A stretch of 52,899 bases of DNA from CAIWHR01 sp039931775 (GCA_039931775.1 JBDTRG010000007.1:1-52899); one strand, 5' to 3'. Positions 26,586 through 35,836 are shown, counted from the first letter of the stretch. Numbers and translations: made by a program. Notes: generated by a model not told the origin, from the sequence alone.

Positions 26586-26729
26586 CGATGGGGTGCGTTC
26601 ATCACGGGCAGTGAGTTGCGGTCAGTGGGCAGACGACGACGACGTGAAGGCGTGAAAGTGTACCTTGGGTCTGTTAGTGTTGCAGTTGCAATCGTCAAAA
26701 CAGCCGCGTCGGTGGAAGAGGGTAGAGGC
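26586..26729. promoter_or_regulatory. Divergent regulatory region between the amidohydrolase and importer operons
   Basis: 144 bp separating the two start codons. It contains a relatively AT-rich block with a tandem GTTGCA repeat around 26678-26690. No confident -35/-10 pair is assigned on either strand. Confidence 0.4.
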
Positions 26730-28298
26730 ATGCTGCGAAGTGCACGGGAAACGAACGGCGCGCTGAAACCGCGCCTCGAACTCGTCGGCATCCGCAAGGT
26801 GTATCCCGGTGTGGTCGCGAACGATGGCATCGACCTCACCGTGATGCCCGGCGAGATCCACGCGGTGCTGGGCGAAAACGGCGCGGGCAAGTCGACGCTG
26901 ATGAAGGTCATTTACGGCGTCACGCCGCCGTCCGCCGGCACGATGATCTGGGAAGGTGATCCGGTCGTGCCGGCCAACCCCGCCCACGCGCGCGCGCTCG
27001 GCATCGGCATGGTGTTCCAGCAGTTCTCGCTCTTTGAAACGCTGACGGTGGTCGAGAACGTGGCACTGGCAGTGCCCGGCGTGTCCGACCTCGGCACGCT
27101 TTCCCGGCGGATTGTCGCTGTATCCGAACGCTACGGCTTGCCGGTCGACCCTCGACGCCTTGTGCACGCGCTTTCAGTCGGCGAGCGGCAGCGGGTCGAA
27201 ATCATCCGCTGCCTGCTGCAGGCGCCGAAGTTGCTGATCATGGACGAACCCACCTCGGTGCTGACGCCGCAGTCCGTCGACAAGCTCTTCGCCACGCTGC
27301 GGCAACTCGCGCACGAAGGGTGCAGCATGCTCTACATCAGCCACAAGTTGGACGAGATCCAGGAGCTTTGCCACACGGCCACCGTGCTGCGCGCAGGCAA
27401 GGTCACCGGAACCTGCGTTCCTTCGCGGGAAACCCCGAAAACGATGGCGAGGATGATGATCGGCACGGACCTGCCGGTGCCGCGGCACGGCGCGCCAATC
27501 GTGGGGGGCGAGGTCAGGCTGCGCCTGTCGGGACTGTCGCACCCGTCCGCCGATCCTCTCGGGGTCGATCTGAAGGATATCCACCTCGACGTGCATTCCG
27601 GCGAGGTCGTCGGCATCGCCGGCATCTCGGGAAACGGGCAGAAGGAACTGCTGCTCGCGGTTTCCGGCGAGGCGCTGCTCGCATCGAAGCATCCGATGCA
27701 GATGATGGGGATCGATGCCGGACGGATGCGGCCGGGCCGGCGTCGCAGGCTCGGCCTGGGTTTCGTGCCTGAGGAGCGTCTGGGGCGCGGCGCCGTGCCG
27801 CGAATGACTCTTGCGGAAAACGCGTTGCTCACCGCGCACCGACATGCGATGGTCAAGCGCGGATTGATCGTCGTCGAGGCGGCCGCGGCATTTGCGCGGA
27901 ACTGCATCGAGCGATTTTCGGTGGCGTGCAGTGGTGTGCAGGCCGAAGCGCGGTCGCTGTCCGGCGGCAACCTGCAAAAGTTCATCGTCGGCCGGGAAAT
28001 CCTGCAGCAGCCGAAGCTGCTGGTCGTCGCGCAGCCGACATGGGGTGTCGACGTCGGCTCGGCGGCGTTCATTCGCCAGGCGCTGATCGACCTGCGCACC
28101 TCGGGCGCGGCGATCCTCGTGATTTCCGAGGAACTGGACGAGCTCTTCGAAATCTGCGACCGGATCGCCGTGATCGCCAACGGCCGGCTCTCGCCTGCCA
28201 AACGGACGGCGGACACCAACGTCGAGGAAATCGGCGTTTTCATGAGCGGCATGTGGCCGGGCCTCCCGCCCGATTACGAAGCGACGCATGCTGCCTAG
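26730..28298 (+). CDS. BMP-type ABC importer, ATP-binding protein
   Basis: ATG at 26730 (522 aa), with GGAAGAGG upstream. Tandem ABC domains as in nucleoside importers (YufO/NupA type). Domain 1: Walker A GENGAGKST (48-56), signature LSVGERQRVEI and Walker B LLIMDEPTSVLTP. Domain 2 is degenerate: ISGNGQKELL in place of Walker A, signature LSGGNLQKFIVG, and VVAQPTWGVDVG with Q where the acidic residue is usual. It energises uptake through the two following permeases and overlaps the first by 11 bp. Confidence 0.9.
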   Translation: MLRSARETNGALKPRLELVGIRKVYPGVVANDGIDLTVMPGEIHAVLGENGAGKSTLMKVIYGVTPPSAGTMIWEGDPVVPANPAHARALGIGMVFQQFSLFETLTVVENVALAVPGVSDLGTLSRRIVAVSERYGLPVDPRRLVHALSVGERQRVEIIRCLLQAPKLLIMDEPTSVLTPQSVDKLFATLRQLAHEGCSMLYISHKLDEIQELCHTATVLRAGKVTGTCVPSRETPKTMARMMIGTDLPVPRHGAPIVGGEVRLRLSGLSHPSADPLGVDLKDIHLDVHSGEVVGIAGISGNGQKELLLAVSGEALLASKHPMQMMGIDAGRMRPGRRRRLGLGFVPEERLGRGAVPRMTLAENALLTAHRHAMVKRGLIVVEAAAAFARNCIERFSVACSGVQAEARSLSGGNLQKFIVGREILQQPKLLVVAQPTWGVDVGSAAFIRQALIDLRTSGAAILVISEELDELFEICDRIAVIANGRLSPAKRTADTNVEEIGVFMSGMWPGLPPDYEATHAA

Positions 28299-29355
28299 GC
28301 TCGAGGCGCGAGCGGAGCCCTCGACGGCGATGCGCTATGCGTCGCCGCTGCTGGCGGTCGCGCTGACGCTCGTCGGTGGATTGATCCTCTTCGCCACGCT
28401 CGGCAAGAATCCCGTCGACGGATTTCGCGTGTTCTTCGTCAGCCCGCTGAAGGATGCGTATGGCATCGCCGAGCTTCTTCTCAAGGCAACGCCACTGATG
28501 CTGATCGCGCTCGGGCTCGCCGTCGGATTTCGCGCCAACGTCTGGAACATCGGCGCGGAAGGTCAATTCATCATCGGCGCGATCGCCGGGGGCGGCGTCG
28601 CGCTCCAGTTCGACGGCAGCGCGAGCCCGCTGCTGTTGCCGTCGATGATCGTCGCCGGGGCGATCGGCGGCGCGCTGTGGGCGTCGATTCCGGCGCTTCT
28701 GCGCACCCGCTTCAACGCGAACGAGATCCTCGTTTCGCTGATGCTGGTCTACATCGCGCAGCTCTTCGTCTCGTGGCTGGTCCACGGGCCGTGGAAGGAT
28801 CCCGAGGGCTTCAATTTCCCTCAGACGAAGATGTTTTCCGACGCCGCGATCCTGCCGGTCCTCGTCGAAGGGACGCGGCTCAATGCGGGGTTCCTGCTGG
28901 CACTGGCCGTTCTTCTCGCCGGATATGTATTCATGCATCGCAGCTTCATGGGGTTCACGATGCGCGTCGCGGGTGAGTCCGACGCGGCGGCGCGGTATGC
29001 CGGATTCTCGGCGCAGCGGACGATCTGGGCCGGCATGCTCGCGGGCGGGGCGATGGCCGGAATCGCCGGAATGGAGGAGGTCGCCGGACCGATGGGGCAA
29101 TTGACCGAGCACGTGTCCAACAACTACGGCTTCGCTGCGATCATCGTCGCGTTTGTCGGACGCCTCCATCCGTTCGGGATTTTCCTTGCGAGCCTGCTGA
29201 TGGCGCTTCTGTACCTGGGCGGCGAACAGGCGCAGCAATACATGAATCTGCCGTCGTCGATCTCGAAAGTATTCCAGGGCATGCTGCTTTTCTTCCTGCT
29301 CGGTGCCGACGTGTTCGTCAACTACCGACTGCGCTGGACCACGGCTTCGAGCTGA
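28288..29355 (+). CDS. BMP-type ABC importer permease 1
   Basis: A 355-residue inner-membrane permease (YufP/NupB-like, BPD_transp_2 family) with eight or more predicted hydrophobic helices and conserved NVWNIGAEGQFIIGAIAG near residues 87-104. ATG at 28288 overlaps the ATPase gene; ATG 28330 is an alternative. Its TGA at 29353 is in the same reading frame as permease 2, which follows without another in-frame stop. Confidence 0.88.
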   Translation: MLPRLEARAEPSTAMRYASPLLAVALTLVGGLILFATLGKNPVDGFRVFFVSPLKDAYGIAELLLKATPLMLIALGLAVGFRANVWNIGAEGQFIIGAIAGGGVALQFDGSASPLLLPSMIVAGAIGGALWASIPALLRTRFNANEILVSLMLVYIAQLFVSWLVHGPWKDPEGFNFPQTKMFSDAAILPVLVEGTRLNAGFLLALAVLLAGYVFMHRSFMGFTMRVAGESDAAARYAGFSAQRTIWAGMLAGGAMAGIAGMEEVAGPMGQLTEHVSNNYGFAAIIVAFVGRLHPFGIFLASLLMALLYLGGEQAQQYMNLPSSISKVFQGMLLFFLLGADVFVNYRLRWTTASS

Positions 29356-29403
29356 GGCGCGATCATCGACGCCGGCATCCTCACCTCGATTGTCGTCGCG
29401 ACA

Positions 29404-30297
29404 TTGATTGCCGGGACACCATTGATCCTCGCGGCGCTGGGTGAACTCGTCGTCGAGAGGTCGGGGGTCTTGAACCTCGGCGTCGAGGGAATCATGTCGA
29501 TCGGCGCCGTCGCGGGGTTCGCCGCGGCCCACCATTCCGGAAGCGCAACCCTCGGCGCGCTGGCCGGGCTCGCGGGCGGCGCGGCGATGGCGCTCGTCTT
29601 CGGCTTCCTCGCACTCACGCTCGCGGCCAATCAGGTCGCGTCGGGCTTGGCGCTATCGATCTTCGGCGTCGGGCTCTCCGGGTTCCTGGGCAAGCCCTAC
29701 GAGTCGGTGGCGCTCGCCCCGGTACCGACGTTGCCTGTCCCGTTCCTCACCGATATCCCCATCCTCGGTCCGGCGTTGTTCAATCAACAGGGACTCGTCT
29801 ACCTGTCGTGGGCCTCGCTCGCCGGCGTCGTGTGGTTTCTGTACCGCAGCCGCGCTGGCCTCGCGTTGCGCGCCGTCGGCGAGTCTCCCGCGTCGGCGCA
29901 CGCCATCGGCTATCCGGTGATTCGCATCCGATATCTCGCCACGCTGTTCGGCGGCGCGATGGGGGGCCTGGCGGGCGCGTTCATTTCGGTGTTCTATACG
30001 CCGGTCTGGGCCGAGGGAATGGTCGCCGGACGCGGCTGGATCGCGCTCGCGCTGGTCGTGTTCGCGACGTGGCGGCCCTTGCGAGTCCTTGCCGGTGCCT
30101 ATCTGTTCGGTGGAATGATGATCGCCCAGCTTTTCGTGCAGGGTTCGGGCGCGCAAGTCGAAATTCCGTCGCAGCTCTTGTCGTCGCTCCCGTACTGGGC
30201 GACGATCGTCGTGCTGGTCGCGATTTCGCGGGACCTCAACACGATACGATTGAATTCGCCGGCCGCGCTTGGCCAGCCGTATCGTCCGGATAATTGA
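29404..30297 (+). CDS. BMP-type ABC importer permease 2 (start uncertain, possible non-standard codon)
   Basis: At least 297 residues of a YufQ/NupC-like permease (TPLILAALGELVVERSGVLNLGVEG). TTG 29404 is the first standard start after the permease 1 stop but would remove most of the first hydrophobic stretch. The frame upstream (from 29356) contains only ATC and ATT as near-cognate starts; ATC at 29362, 4 nt after TGAGG, would give an N-terminus IIDAGILTSIVVATLIAG like homologues. The gene completes the transmembrane pair of the importer. Confidence 0.85.
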   Translation: MIAGTPLILAALGELVVERSGVLNLGVEGIMSIGAVAGFAAAHHSGSATLGALAGLAGGAAMALVFGFLALTLAANQVASGLALSIFGVGLSGFLGKPYESVALAPVPTLPVPFLTDIPILGPALFNQQGLVYLSWASLAGVVWFLYRSRAGLALRAVGESPASAHAIGYPVIRIRYLATLFGGAMGGLAGAFISVFYTPVWAEGMVAGRGWIALALVVFATWRPLRVLAGAYLFGGMMIAQLFVQGSGAQVEIPSQLLSSLPYWATIVVLVAISRDLNTIRLNSPAALGQPYRPDN

Positions 30298-30361
30298 TCG
30301 ATCGACATCGGCCGCGCGACGAAGCGTACGCATCAATCTACACCCCGAAACAGGAGAATCC

Positions 30362-31537
30362 ATGAAGCACCGTCTGCTCGCAGCGTTGTCCGTCCTTGCT
30401 GTCGCCGCCATGATCCCGGGCTGCGGTCAGGAATCGAACAAGGCCGCCGATGCGCCAAAACAGTCTGCGGCCGGCGCCCCGGTCAAGGCCGCCGACACGC
30501 CGTCGCAGGCGCCTGCTGCAGCGCCAGTGGCCGCTGTGGCCAGCGTATGTTTCGTCTATGTGAGCCCCATCGGCGACGCAGGCTGGTCGTACCAGCACGA
30601 TCAGGGGCGCAAGGAGATGGAGAAGGCGGAGGGCGGGAAGGTCACGACGAAATACGTCGAGAGCGTCGCCGAGGGCGCCGATGCGGAGCGCGTAATCCGC
30701 GAGCTTGCGCAAAGCGGTTGCAAGGTCATCTTCACGACAAGCTTCGGCTACATGAATTACACGGAGAAAGTCGCGAAACAGTTCCCGAACGTGATCTTCA
30801 TGCATGCGACGGGCTACAAGACGGGACCGAACCTCGGCATCTACAACGCCCGCTTCTACGAGGGGCGCTACCTCAATGGCGTGGTCGCCGGCAAGATGAC
30901 GAAGTCGAACGTTCTGGGCTATGTCGCCGCGTTTCCGATCCCCGAGGTGCTGCAGGGCATCAACGCGTTTACCCGGGGTGCGCGCAGCGTCAATCCCAAG
31001 GCGGAAGTGCGCGTCATCTGGACGAATTCCTGGTACGACCCCGGCAAGGAGCGCGAGGCGGCGAACACGCTCATTGCGCAGGGGGCGGACGTCATCACCA
31101 ACCACACCGACTCGACGTCCGTCATGCAGGCGGCCGAGGAAAAGGGCAAATTTGCGTTCGGCTACCACTCGGACATGGTGAAGTACGGCCCGAAGGCCCA
31201 GCTGAGCGCGACCATGCACCTGTGGGGCGACTATTACACGAAGACCGTCAGCGACGCGCTGGCCGGTACGTGGAAGTCGGGAAGCATCTGGGGTGGAATG
31301 AAGGACGGCATGATCAAGGTCGCGCCGCTCAATGCGGCCGTTCCCGCTGACGTCCAGGCGCTGGCGGCAAAGCTCGAAGGCGAGATCAAGGCTGGCACGC
31401 TGCATCCGTTCGCCGGTCCGGTCGTCGATCAGGACGGGAAGACGCGCGTTGCGGCCGGCTCCAACATGCCCGATGACGAAATGGGCAAGATGGACTACTA
31501 CGTACAGGGTGTGGCCAGCAAGCTTCCAAAGAGGTAA
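30362..31537 (+). CDS. BMP family ABC substrate-binding lipoprotein
   Basis: A 391-residue binding protein; ATG 30362 follows AGGAGA. The signal peptide ends in a lipobox (AMIPGC, lipidated C21), so it is anchored to a membrane in the periplasm. An Ala/Pro/Lys-rich tether at about 22-62 contains two similar KAAD-P segments. The BMP domain then starts (SVCFVYVSPIGDAGWSYQHD) and includes FTTSFGYMNYTEKVA and HLWGDYYTKTV. BMP proteins such as PnrA bind purine nucleosides. As last gene of the operon it gives the importer its specificity, probably for a nucleoside or related compound. Confidence 0.92.
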   Translation: MKHRLLAALSVLAVAAMIPGCGQESNKAADAPKQSAAGAPVKAADTPSQAPAAAPVAAVASVCFVYVSPIGDAGWSYQHDQGRKEMEKAEGGKVTTKYVESVAEGADAERVIRELAQSGCKVIFTTSFGYMNYTEKVAKQFPNVIFMHATGYKTGPNLGIYNARFYEGRYLNGVVAGKMTKSNVLGYVAAFPIPEVLQGINAFTRGARSVNPKAEVRVIWTNSWYDPGKEREAANTLIAQGADVITNHTDSTSVMQAAEEKGKFAFGYHSDMVKYGPKAQLSATMHLWGDYYTKTVSDALAGTWKSGSIWGGMKDGMIKVAPLNAAVPADVQALAAKLEGEIKAGTLHPFAGPVVDQDGKTRVAAGSNMPDDEMGKMDYYVQGVASKLPKR

Positions 31538-31588
31538 CAGGCTCTTCGCGAAGCGGGGCCGCGGGACGGCGTGGCGGTTGTTGGAGCC

Positions 31589-33067
31589 CTAATCGGACCG
31601 GCGTTGCACGCCGCGGCGGCGATCCGGCGTCTTGCGGGGCTTCCGCGACGGGGCGGCGACAGTCGCGAGGCGAAGCATGTTGGTGGAGCCCGCCTGCCCG
31701 AACGGCATCCCTGCCGCGATGACGATGTGATCGCCGGGCTTCGCGAAGCCCTCTTCCCGCGCCGTCGTGCACGCAAGGTCGGTCATCGTGTTCACGTCCG
31801 AAATCTCCGGCGTCAGCACCGAATGCAGGCCCCATACCAAGGCCAGCCGGCGGGCGGTGGAAAGCTTAGGCGTCAGGCTCAGGATCGGCGCTTCCGGGCG
31901 CTCGCGTGATGCGCGGATGCTGGAAGATCCCGAACTCGTATAGATGACGGTCGTCGTCGCTCGCACGATGTGCGCGGCTTCGCGCAACGAATGTGAGATG
32001 GCATCCGCGGCCGTCGCGCGCGGTTCCGAATGCTGCGCGTCGGTCAGCGTCCGGTAGTGCTCGTCGTGCTCCACCTCGCGGATGATCCGATCCATGATGC
32101 CGACGGCTTCCAGTGGATACTGGCCGGACGCCGATTCCGCCGACAGCATCACCGCGTCGGCGCCGTCGTAGACGGCGGTCGCGACGTCGGAAGCTTCCGC
32201 CCGCGTCGGGACCGGGGTCGTGATCATCGATTCCAGCATCTGCGTGGCGACGACCACCGGCTTGCCCGCCCGCCGGCAGGCGCGCAGGATGCGCCGCTGC
32301 ACGGTCGGCACCTGCTCAGGCCGCATTTCGACGCCGAGGTCGCCACGCGCGACCATGATCCCGTCCGCCTTGTCGACGATCGCGTCGAGTTGCGTGATCG
32401 CCCTGGGTTTCTCCAGCTTGGCCATGATCCACGCCCTGTCGCCGATCAGCGCGCGCGCCTCGTCGATGTCCTCCGGACGCTGCACGAACGACAGCGCCAC
32501 CCAGTCGGCGCCGAGGTCGAGACCGTATTCGAGATCGCGACGATCCTTCGCTGTCAGCGGGGACAGCGGGATGATCGCGTCGGGGATATTGACCCCCTTG
32601 CGCTCGGAAAGCTTGCCGCCGACGACGACGCGCGTCGTGGCATAGCCGTCGCCGCAACGCTCCACCTCGAGCCGGAGTTTTCCATCGTCGAGCAGAAGCT
32701 GCAGTCCCGGCGCCATCACGGCGAAAATCTCGGGATGGGGAAGGCTCGCACGCTTCTCGCTTCCGGGCGCCGGATCGAGGTCGAGGCGAAACGACGCTTT
32801 CGGCGCAAGCATCACCGGCCCATTGGCGAAGGTCCCAATCCGAAGCTTCGGACCCTGCAGGTCCATCAGCACGCCGATCGGCCGTTTCGCCTTTTTTTCC
32901 ACCGCACGGATCGCATCCATCCGCTTTCGGTGGTCGGCCTGCGTCCCATGGCTGAAGTTGAGCCGGAAAACATCGACGCCGCCGTGGAACAGCGCGTCGA
33001 TCATCGCCTGTGTGGAACTTGCGGGGCCGAGTGTGGCGACGATTTTGGCGTTGCGTTGACGGCGCAT
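31589..33067 (-). CDS. pyk: Pyruvate kinase
   Basis: A 492-residue glycolytic enzyme converting phosphoenolpyruvate and ADP to pyruvate and ATP. Visible motifs are AKIVATLGPASS at the N-terminus, RLNFSHG, IMAKLEKPRAI with the catalytic lysine, and IMVARGDLGVEM with metal-binding residues. The C-terminal allosteric domain contains VIYTSSGSSSIRASRERP. Length is normal. It is preceded by the SIMPL gene 51 bp upstream on the same strand and converges on the BMP importer operon; no clear terminator lies in the 51-bp convergent gap. Confidence 0.95.
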   Translation of the reverse strand: MRRQRNAKIVATLGPASSTQAMIDALFHGGVDVFRLNFSHGTQADHRKRMDAIRAVEKKAKRPIGVLMDLQGPKLRIGTFANGPVMLAPKASFRLDLDPAPGSEKRASLPHPEIFAVMAPGLQLLLDDGKLRLEVERCGDGYATTRVVVGGKLSERKGVNIPDAIIPLSPLTAKDRRDLEYGLDLGADWVALSFVQRPEDIDEARALIGDRAWIMAKLEKPRAITQLDAIVDKADGIMVARGDLGVEMRPEQVPTVQRRILRACRRAGKPVVVATQMLESMITTPVPTRAEASDVATAVYDGADAVMLSAESASGQYPLEAVGIMDRIIREVEHDEHYRTLTDAQHSEPRATAADAISHSLREAAHIVRATTTVIYTSSGSSSIRASRERPEAPILSLTPKLSTARRLALVWGLHSVLTPEISDVNTMTDLACTTAREEGFAKPGDHIVIAAGMPFGQAGSTNMLRLATVAAPSRKPRKTPDRRRGVQRRSD

Positions 33068-33118
33068 CGGATCGGTCTCGTTCGAATGGCAACCGGTAAG
33101 GGGCAGGGGGCGCCGACG

Positions 33119-33823
33119 CTATTTTCCGCTGCCGAGCACGACCGATCCCGAAACGAAGATCGTCACCGCGCTCTTTCCGGCCTCGATCGGAATCGGGCCG
33201 GCGACCGCTCCTTCGGCCATGCCCATGGCTGCCGTGCGGAACATCGGCTGGTGCACCGGACCTTCGGCCCGCACGGCGATCTGTCCGAGAACGTGGCCGG
33301 GAAAACCGAGCGCCTTCGCTATCGCGCGCGCCTTCTCCTGAAATCGCGCCAGTGCCTCCGTCGTGAGCTTGGCCTCGGCGGCTTCGCGCGTGCCGCGAGA
33401 AAGCGAGAACGTCATCGACGACAGTTTGAGCAGCGGCTGCAGCGCGCCGGCAAGCGCTCCGATCGCCTTGAAGTCGCGGCTTTCGAGAACGATTTCCGCG
33501 CGGATTCGCCAACCCGTGATCTGGTTGGCACGGTCGTAGGTCGCGTTGGTCTGGTAATTCCCGGAGTGCGCTTCGACCTTCGGTTCCGCCTTGGCCTTGG
33601 CGAGCCCTTCCTCGACCCGCGCGTTCACCTTCGCGGCCAGCTGCCCGGGATCGGGGCCTTGTTCTTCGGTGAAGAGCGTCACGGTCAGCAGATCAGCGGT
33701 GACGTCGGCGGTGGCGCTGGCTTCCAGCGTGACCACGTTGAGGTAGGGCGGTTGAGGCGTTTGTGCGGCCGCCGTGCCCGCAACGAGCGCGAAAATGGCA
33801 GTAGTCAGGAGAGGTCGGATCAT
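33119..33823 (-). CDS. SIMPL (DUF541) domain exported protein
   Basis: ATG at 33823 gives 234 residues with a clear Sec signal peptide ending TAAAQ (cleavage about residue 22). The mature part is a SIMPL domain (VVTLEASATADVTADLLTV, SYQTNATYD-like region reading NYQTNATYDRAN, and LSSMTFSLSRGTREAAEAK). Such periplasmic or envelope proteins form oligomeric assemblies; their precise role is unclear, with links to oxidative stress reported for some. It is probably co-transcribed with pyk downstream and separated from the DUF4331 gene by a strong terminator. Confidence 0.82.
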   Translation of the reverse strand: MIRPLLTTAIFALVAGTAAAQTPQPPYLNVVTLEASATADVTADLLTVTLFTEEQGPDPGQLAAKVNARVEEGLAKAKAEPKVEAHSGNYQTNATYDRANQITGWRIRAEIVLESRDFKAIGALAGALQPLLKLSSMTFSLSRGTREAAEAKLTTEALARFQEKARAIAKALGFPGHVLGQIAVRAEGPVHQPMFRTAAMGMAEGAVAGPIPIEAGKSAVTIFVSGSVVLGSGK

Positions 33824-33925
33824 GGTTTCGGGCGTATTCCAGGGATTCTGCCGAGCGAGCAGGATGCGGACTCGCCTGGGGCAATCGAAACGGGAGTCTA
33901 GCGGAAATGATCCGGCACAGCGCCC

Positions 33926-33965
33926 CAAAAGAAAAGGCGCGCCATCGTTCGTCGATGACGCGCCT
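33926..33965 (-). terminator. Rho-independent terminator after the DUF4331 gene
   Basis: On the minus strand, arms AGGCGCG/CGCGCCT and CATCG/CGATG joined by one U-G wobble form a 13-bp stem with a 5-nt loop, followed by TTTTCTTTT. It lies about 57 nt beyond the DUF4331 stop and isolates it from the SIMPL-pyk pair. Confidence 0.88.
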
Positions 33966-34021
33966 GGGATGACGCCCGGCCGCGACGGAATCGTCCGCCG
34001 CGGCCAACACGAGTTGCCGGA

Positions 34022-35527
34022 TCAGGGTGAGCCGGGGATCGGCGACTTCAGGTACGGGAAAGCGCTGTTGATGAACGAGTCGTCCAGGTAAGCGCCGTCG
34101 GTGAAGTGGATCCCGCCGGAGGGTGCCTGAGCGGGCGTGCAGCCGAGGTTCAGCGTGCACAGGATGCCCATCGCCACGCGGAGCTCGATGTCGACGACGT
34201 CGTCGCCCGGCCGGCGGCCATTCGGAAAGCCCGAGGTATCGCCACCGATGACGCCGAGGCGGTTCTGCGCACCTTTCGCCTTCGGTGCGATCGACGTATT
34301 GAGGCGCATCATTTCAGCGGGAACCACGCCCGGCGGCTTGTTGAGCCCTTCGACGCCGGTCAGGAACGCCGCGATGAGGTCGTTCCGCGGGAAGTTGGTC
34401 GGGGCCTTCACGCCGGCTGCGCCGAACAGGATTTCGATCAGCGCGGGAAGCGTCGGATTGGTCACGTACTCGGCGAAATTCGCCGCGTCGTCGACCGGAC
34501 GGCTTGCGTTGAACTTGTCCTTGTCCTTGAGGCCGATGACAAGTTCGTTGACCAGAGGGGCGGACAGGCGCGAGACCTGGACGAAATTGCCCGTCGAGGT
34601 CGCGCCGGCGTAGAGACCGCTGGCCGGAGACGCGTTGAACGTCTTGGTCTGGCGCACCGCGGCGGTGGTCCAGGCGCCGATGATCGGACTCGCCGAGGTC
34701 GTCACGCAGGCGATCGGCAACTCGAGCGCGATCGTTGTCACGTTCTTGTCCTCGAGATCGTCCTTGCCGAGAGTTTCCGCGTTCGGATCGAACTCGGTGG
34801 CGGGGAACTTGATGTTGATCAGGTCGAACGTCTGCCCGAGGTTGACGACGAACGGGTCCTTGCGCTGGCCGACGAACACCCGGCCGTTGCCCGTGCAACC
34901 CGGAACCTTGATGTCGTAGACGTGCTGCGCGGCATAGGCTTCGTAATTCGGGATCGACTTCATGCCGACGTTGTCGATCGGCTTGTCGAAGAACTGGGCC
35001 CCGTTCGATGCCATGGTCACGGCCTGCTCGCCGGCGGCGCTTGCGAGCGAGATGTTGTACGTCTCGCGGACATTGATCCCGGCGGGAAAGCGCCCGTTGA
35101 TCGGACCGCCGTTGATCACCAGCGGAATGGAGACCTGTTTGCCGCCGACGGTCAGCTTGGTGTCGAGGCCGGTATTCTGGAATCCGATCCGAAACGTCAA
35201 ATTGGGGTTCCCGGACCCGTCGTTGTTGATATGGATCATGTAGACGGCATCCGGATCCATCGCGAAGTAGTTCGGCCCGCCGTAGGGATCCTGCAGAGGA
35301 ATGTAGTTGGCGATGAAGGTCACGTAGCCTTCACGACCCGGCTCGTAGCTCCGGAACATATAGAAATCGGTGCCGTCGACCTTGGGCATCGTCGTGATCA
35401 GCGGCGCTTCGCGATGGCTGGAGCCGAAAGCGGGAGACATGACGCCGAGGGCAAGGCTCGCTGCGGCGAGCAAGCCGACCGCGGTGCGTATGCGAGTGCG
35501 CGGACAATCGAAGTTGGAAAGGCTCAT
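34022..35527 (-). CDS. DUF4331 family exported protein
   Basis: ATG at 35527, with GAGGA 8-12 nt upstream, gives 501 residues. The signal peptide ends PAFGSS (about residue 36). The mature protein starts SSHREAPLIT and has VDGTDFYMFRSYE, the hallmark of DUF4331, followed by beta-rich sequence (FRIGFQNTG, IPLVINGGPINGRFPAG). The function of the family is unknown. The gene is monocistronic: a strong terminator follows, and a 20-bp near-palindrome sits 23 bp upstream of the start. Location is predicted periplasmic or outer surface. Confidence 0.82.
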   Translation of the reverse strand: MSLSNFDCPRTRIRTAVGLLAAASLALGVMSPAFGSSHREAPLITTMPKVDGTDFYMFRSYEPGREGYVTFIANYIPLQDPYGGPNYFAMDPDAVYMIHINNDGSGNPNLTFRIGFQNTGLDTKLTVGGKQVSIPLVINGGPINGRFPAGINVRETYNISLASAAGEQAVTMASNGAQFFDKPIDNVGMKSIPNYEAYAAQHVYDIKVPGCTGNGRVFVGQRKDPFVVNLGQTFDLINIKFPATEFDPNAETLGKDDLEDKNVTTIALELPIACVTTSASPIIGAWTTAAVRQTKTFNASPASGLYAGATSTGNFVQVSRLSAPLVNELVIGLKDKDKFNASRPVDDAANFAEYVTNPTLPALIEILFGAAGVKAPTNFPRNDLIAAFLTGVEGLNKPPGVVPAEMMRLNTSIAPKAKGAQNRLGVIGGDTSGFPNGRRPGDDVVDIELRVAMGILCTLNLGCTPAQAPSGGIHFTDGAYLDDSFINSAFPYLKSPIPGSP

Positions 35528-35549
35528 GGATTGATTCCTCAAGAGTAGG

Positions 35550-35569
35550 TTCGGAACGGCCGTTTCGAA
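35550..35569. promoter_or_regulatory. 20-bp imperfect palindrome upstream of the DUF4331 gene (candidate operator)
   Basis: Arms TTCGGAACGG and CCGTTTCGAA abut with a single mismatch. The core GAACGGCCGTTT differs by one base from the GAACG-N2-CGTTC pattern at lexA. It is the most obvious structure in the 309 bp between the divergent DUF4331 and molybdenum-enzyme genes. No promoter pair is confidently assigned there. Confidence 0.45.
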
Positions 35570-35836
35570 AGTAGCGAATCGGGTTGGGATCCGGGTGCAC
35601 CAGCACGCGGATACCTCGGGATCCGGCCACCAAACTGAGTACGCACGCCTGACCTATTTGGATGCGGGCAAACGCAATGTTTCATTTCGCCTATTTGCGT
35701 TCCGGGCGGGAGCGCACTTAGCCCGGAGATGGGCCCGCGACCCCTGTCGGCCCGGCCTCGGGGGGCGGGGCGCCGATCCCCGCCGGCCGTGGTAGGGTAG
35801 GCACTGCTTTAGCCCGGTGCCCCTGGAATCAAGCCG

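Noticed and set aside
31538..31588. CTTCGCGAAG palindrome as a terminator between the BMP operon and pyk
   Set aside because: The self-complementary segment leaves no room for a loop at full length and no T-tract follows on either strand.
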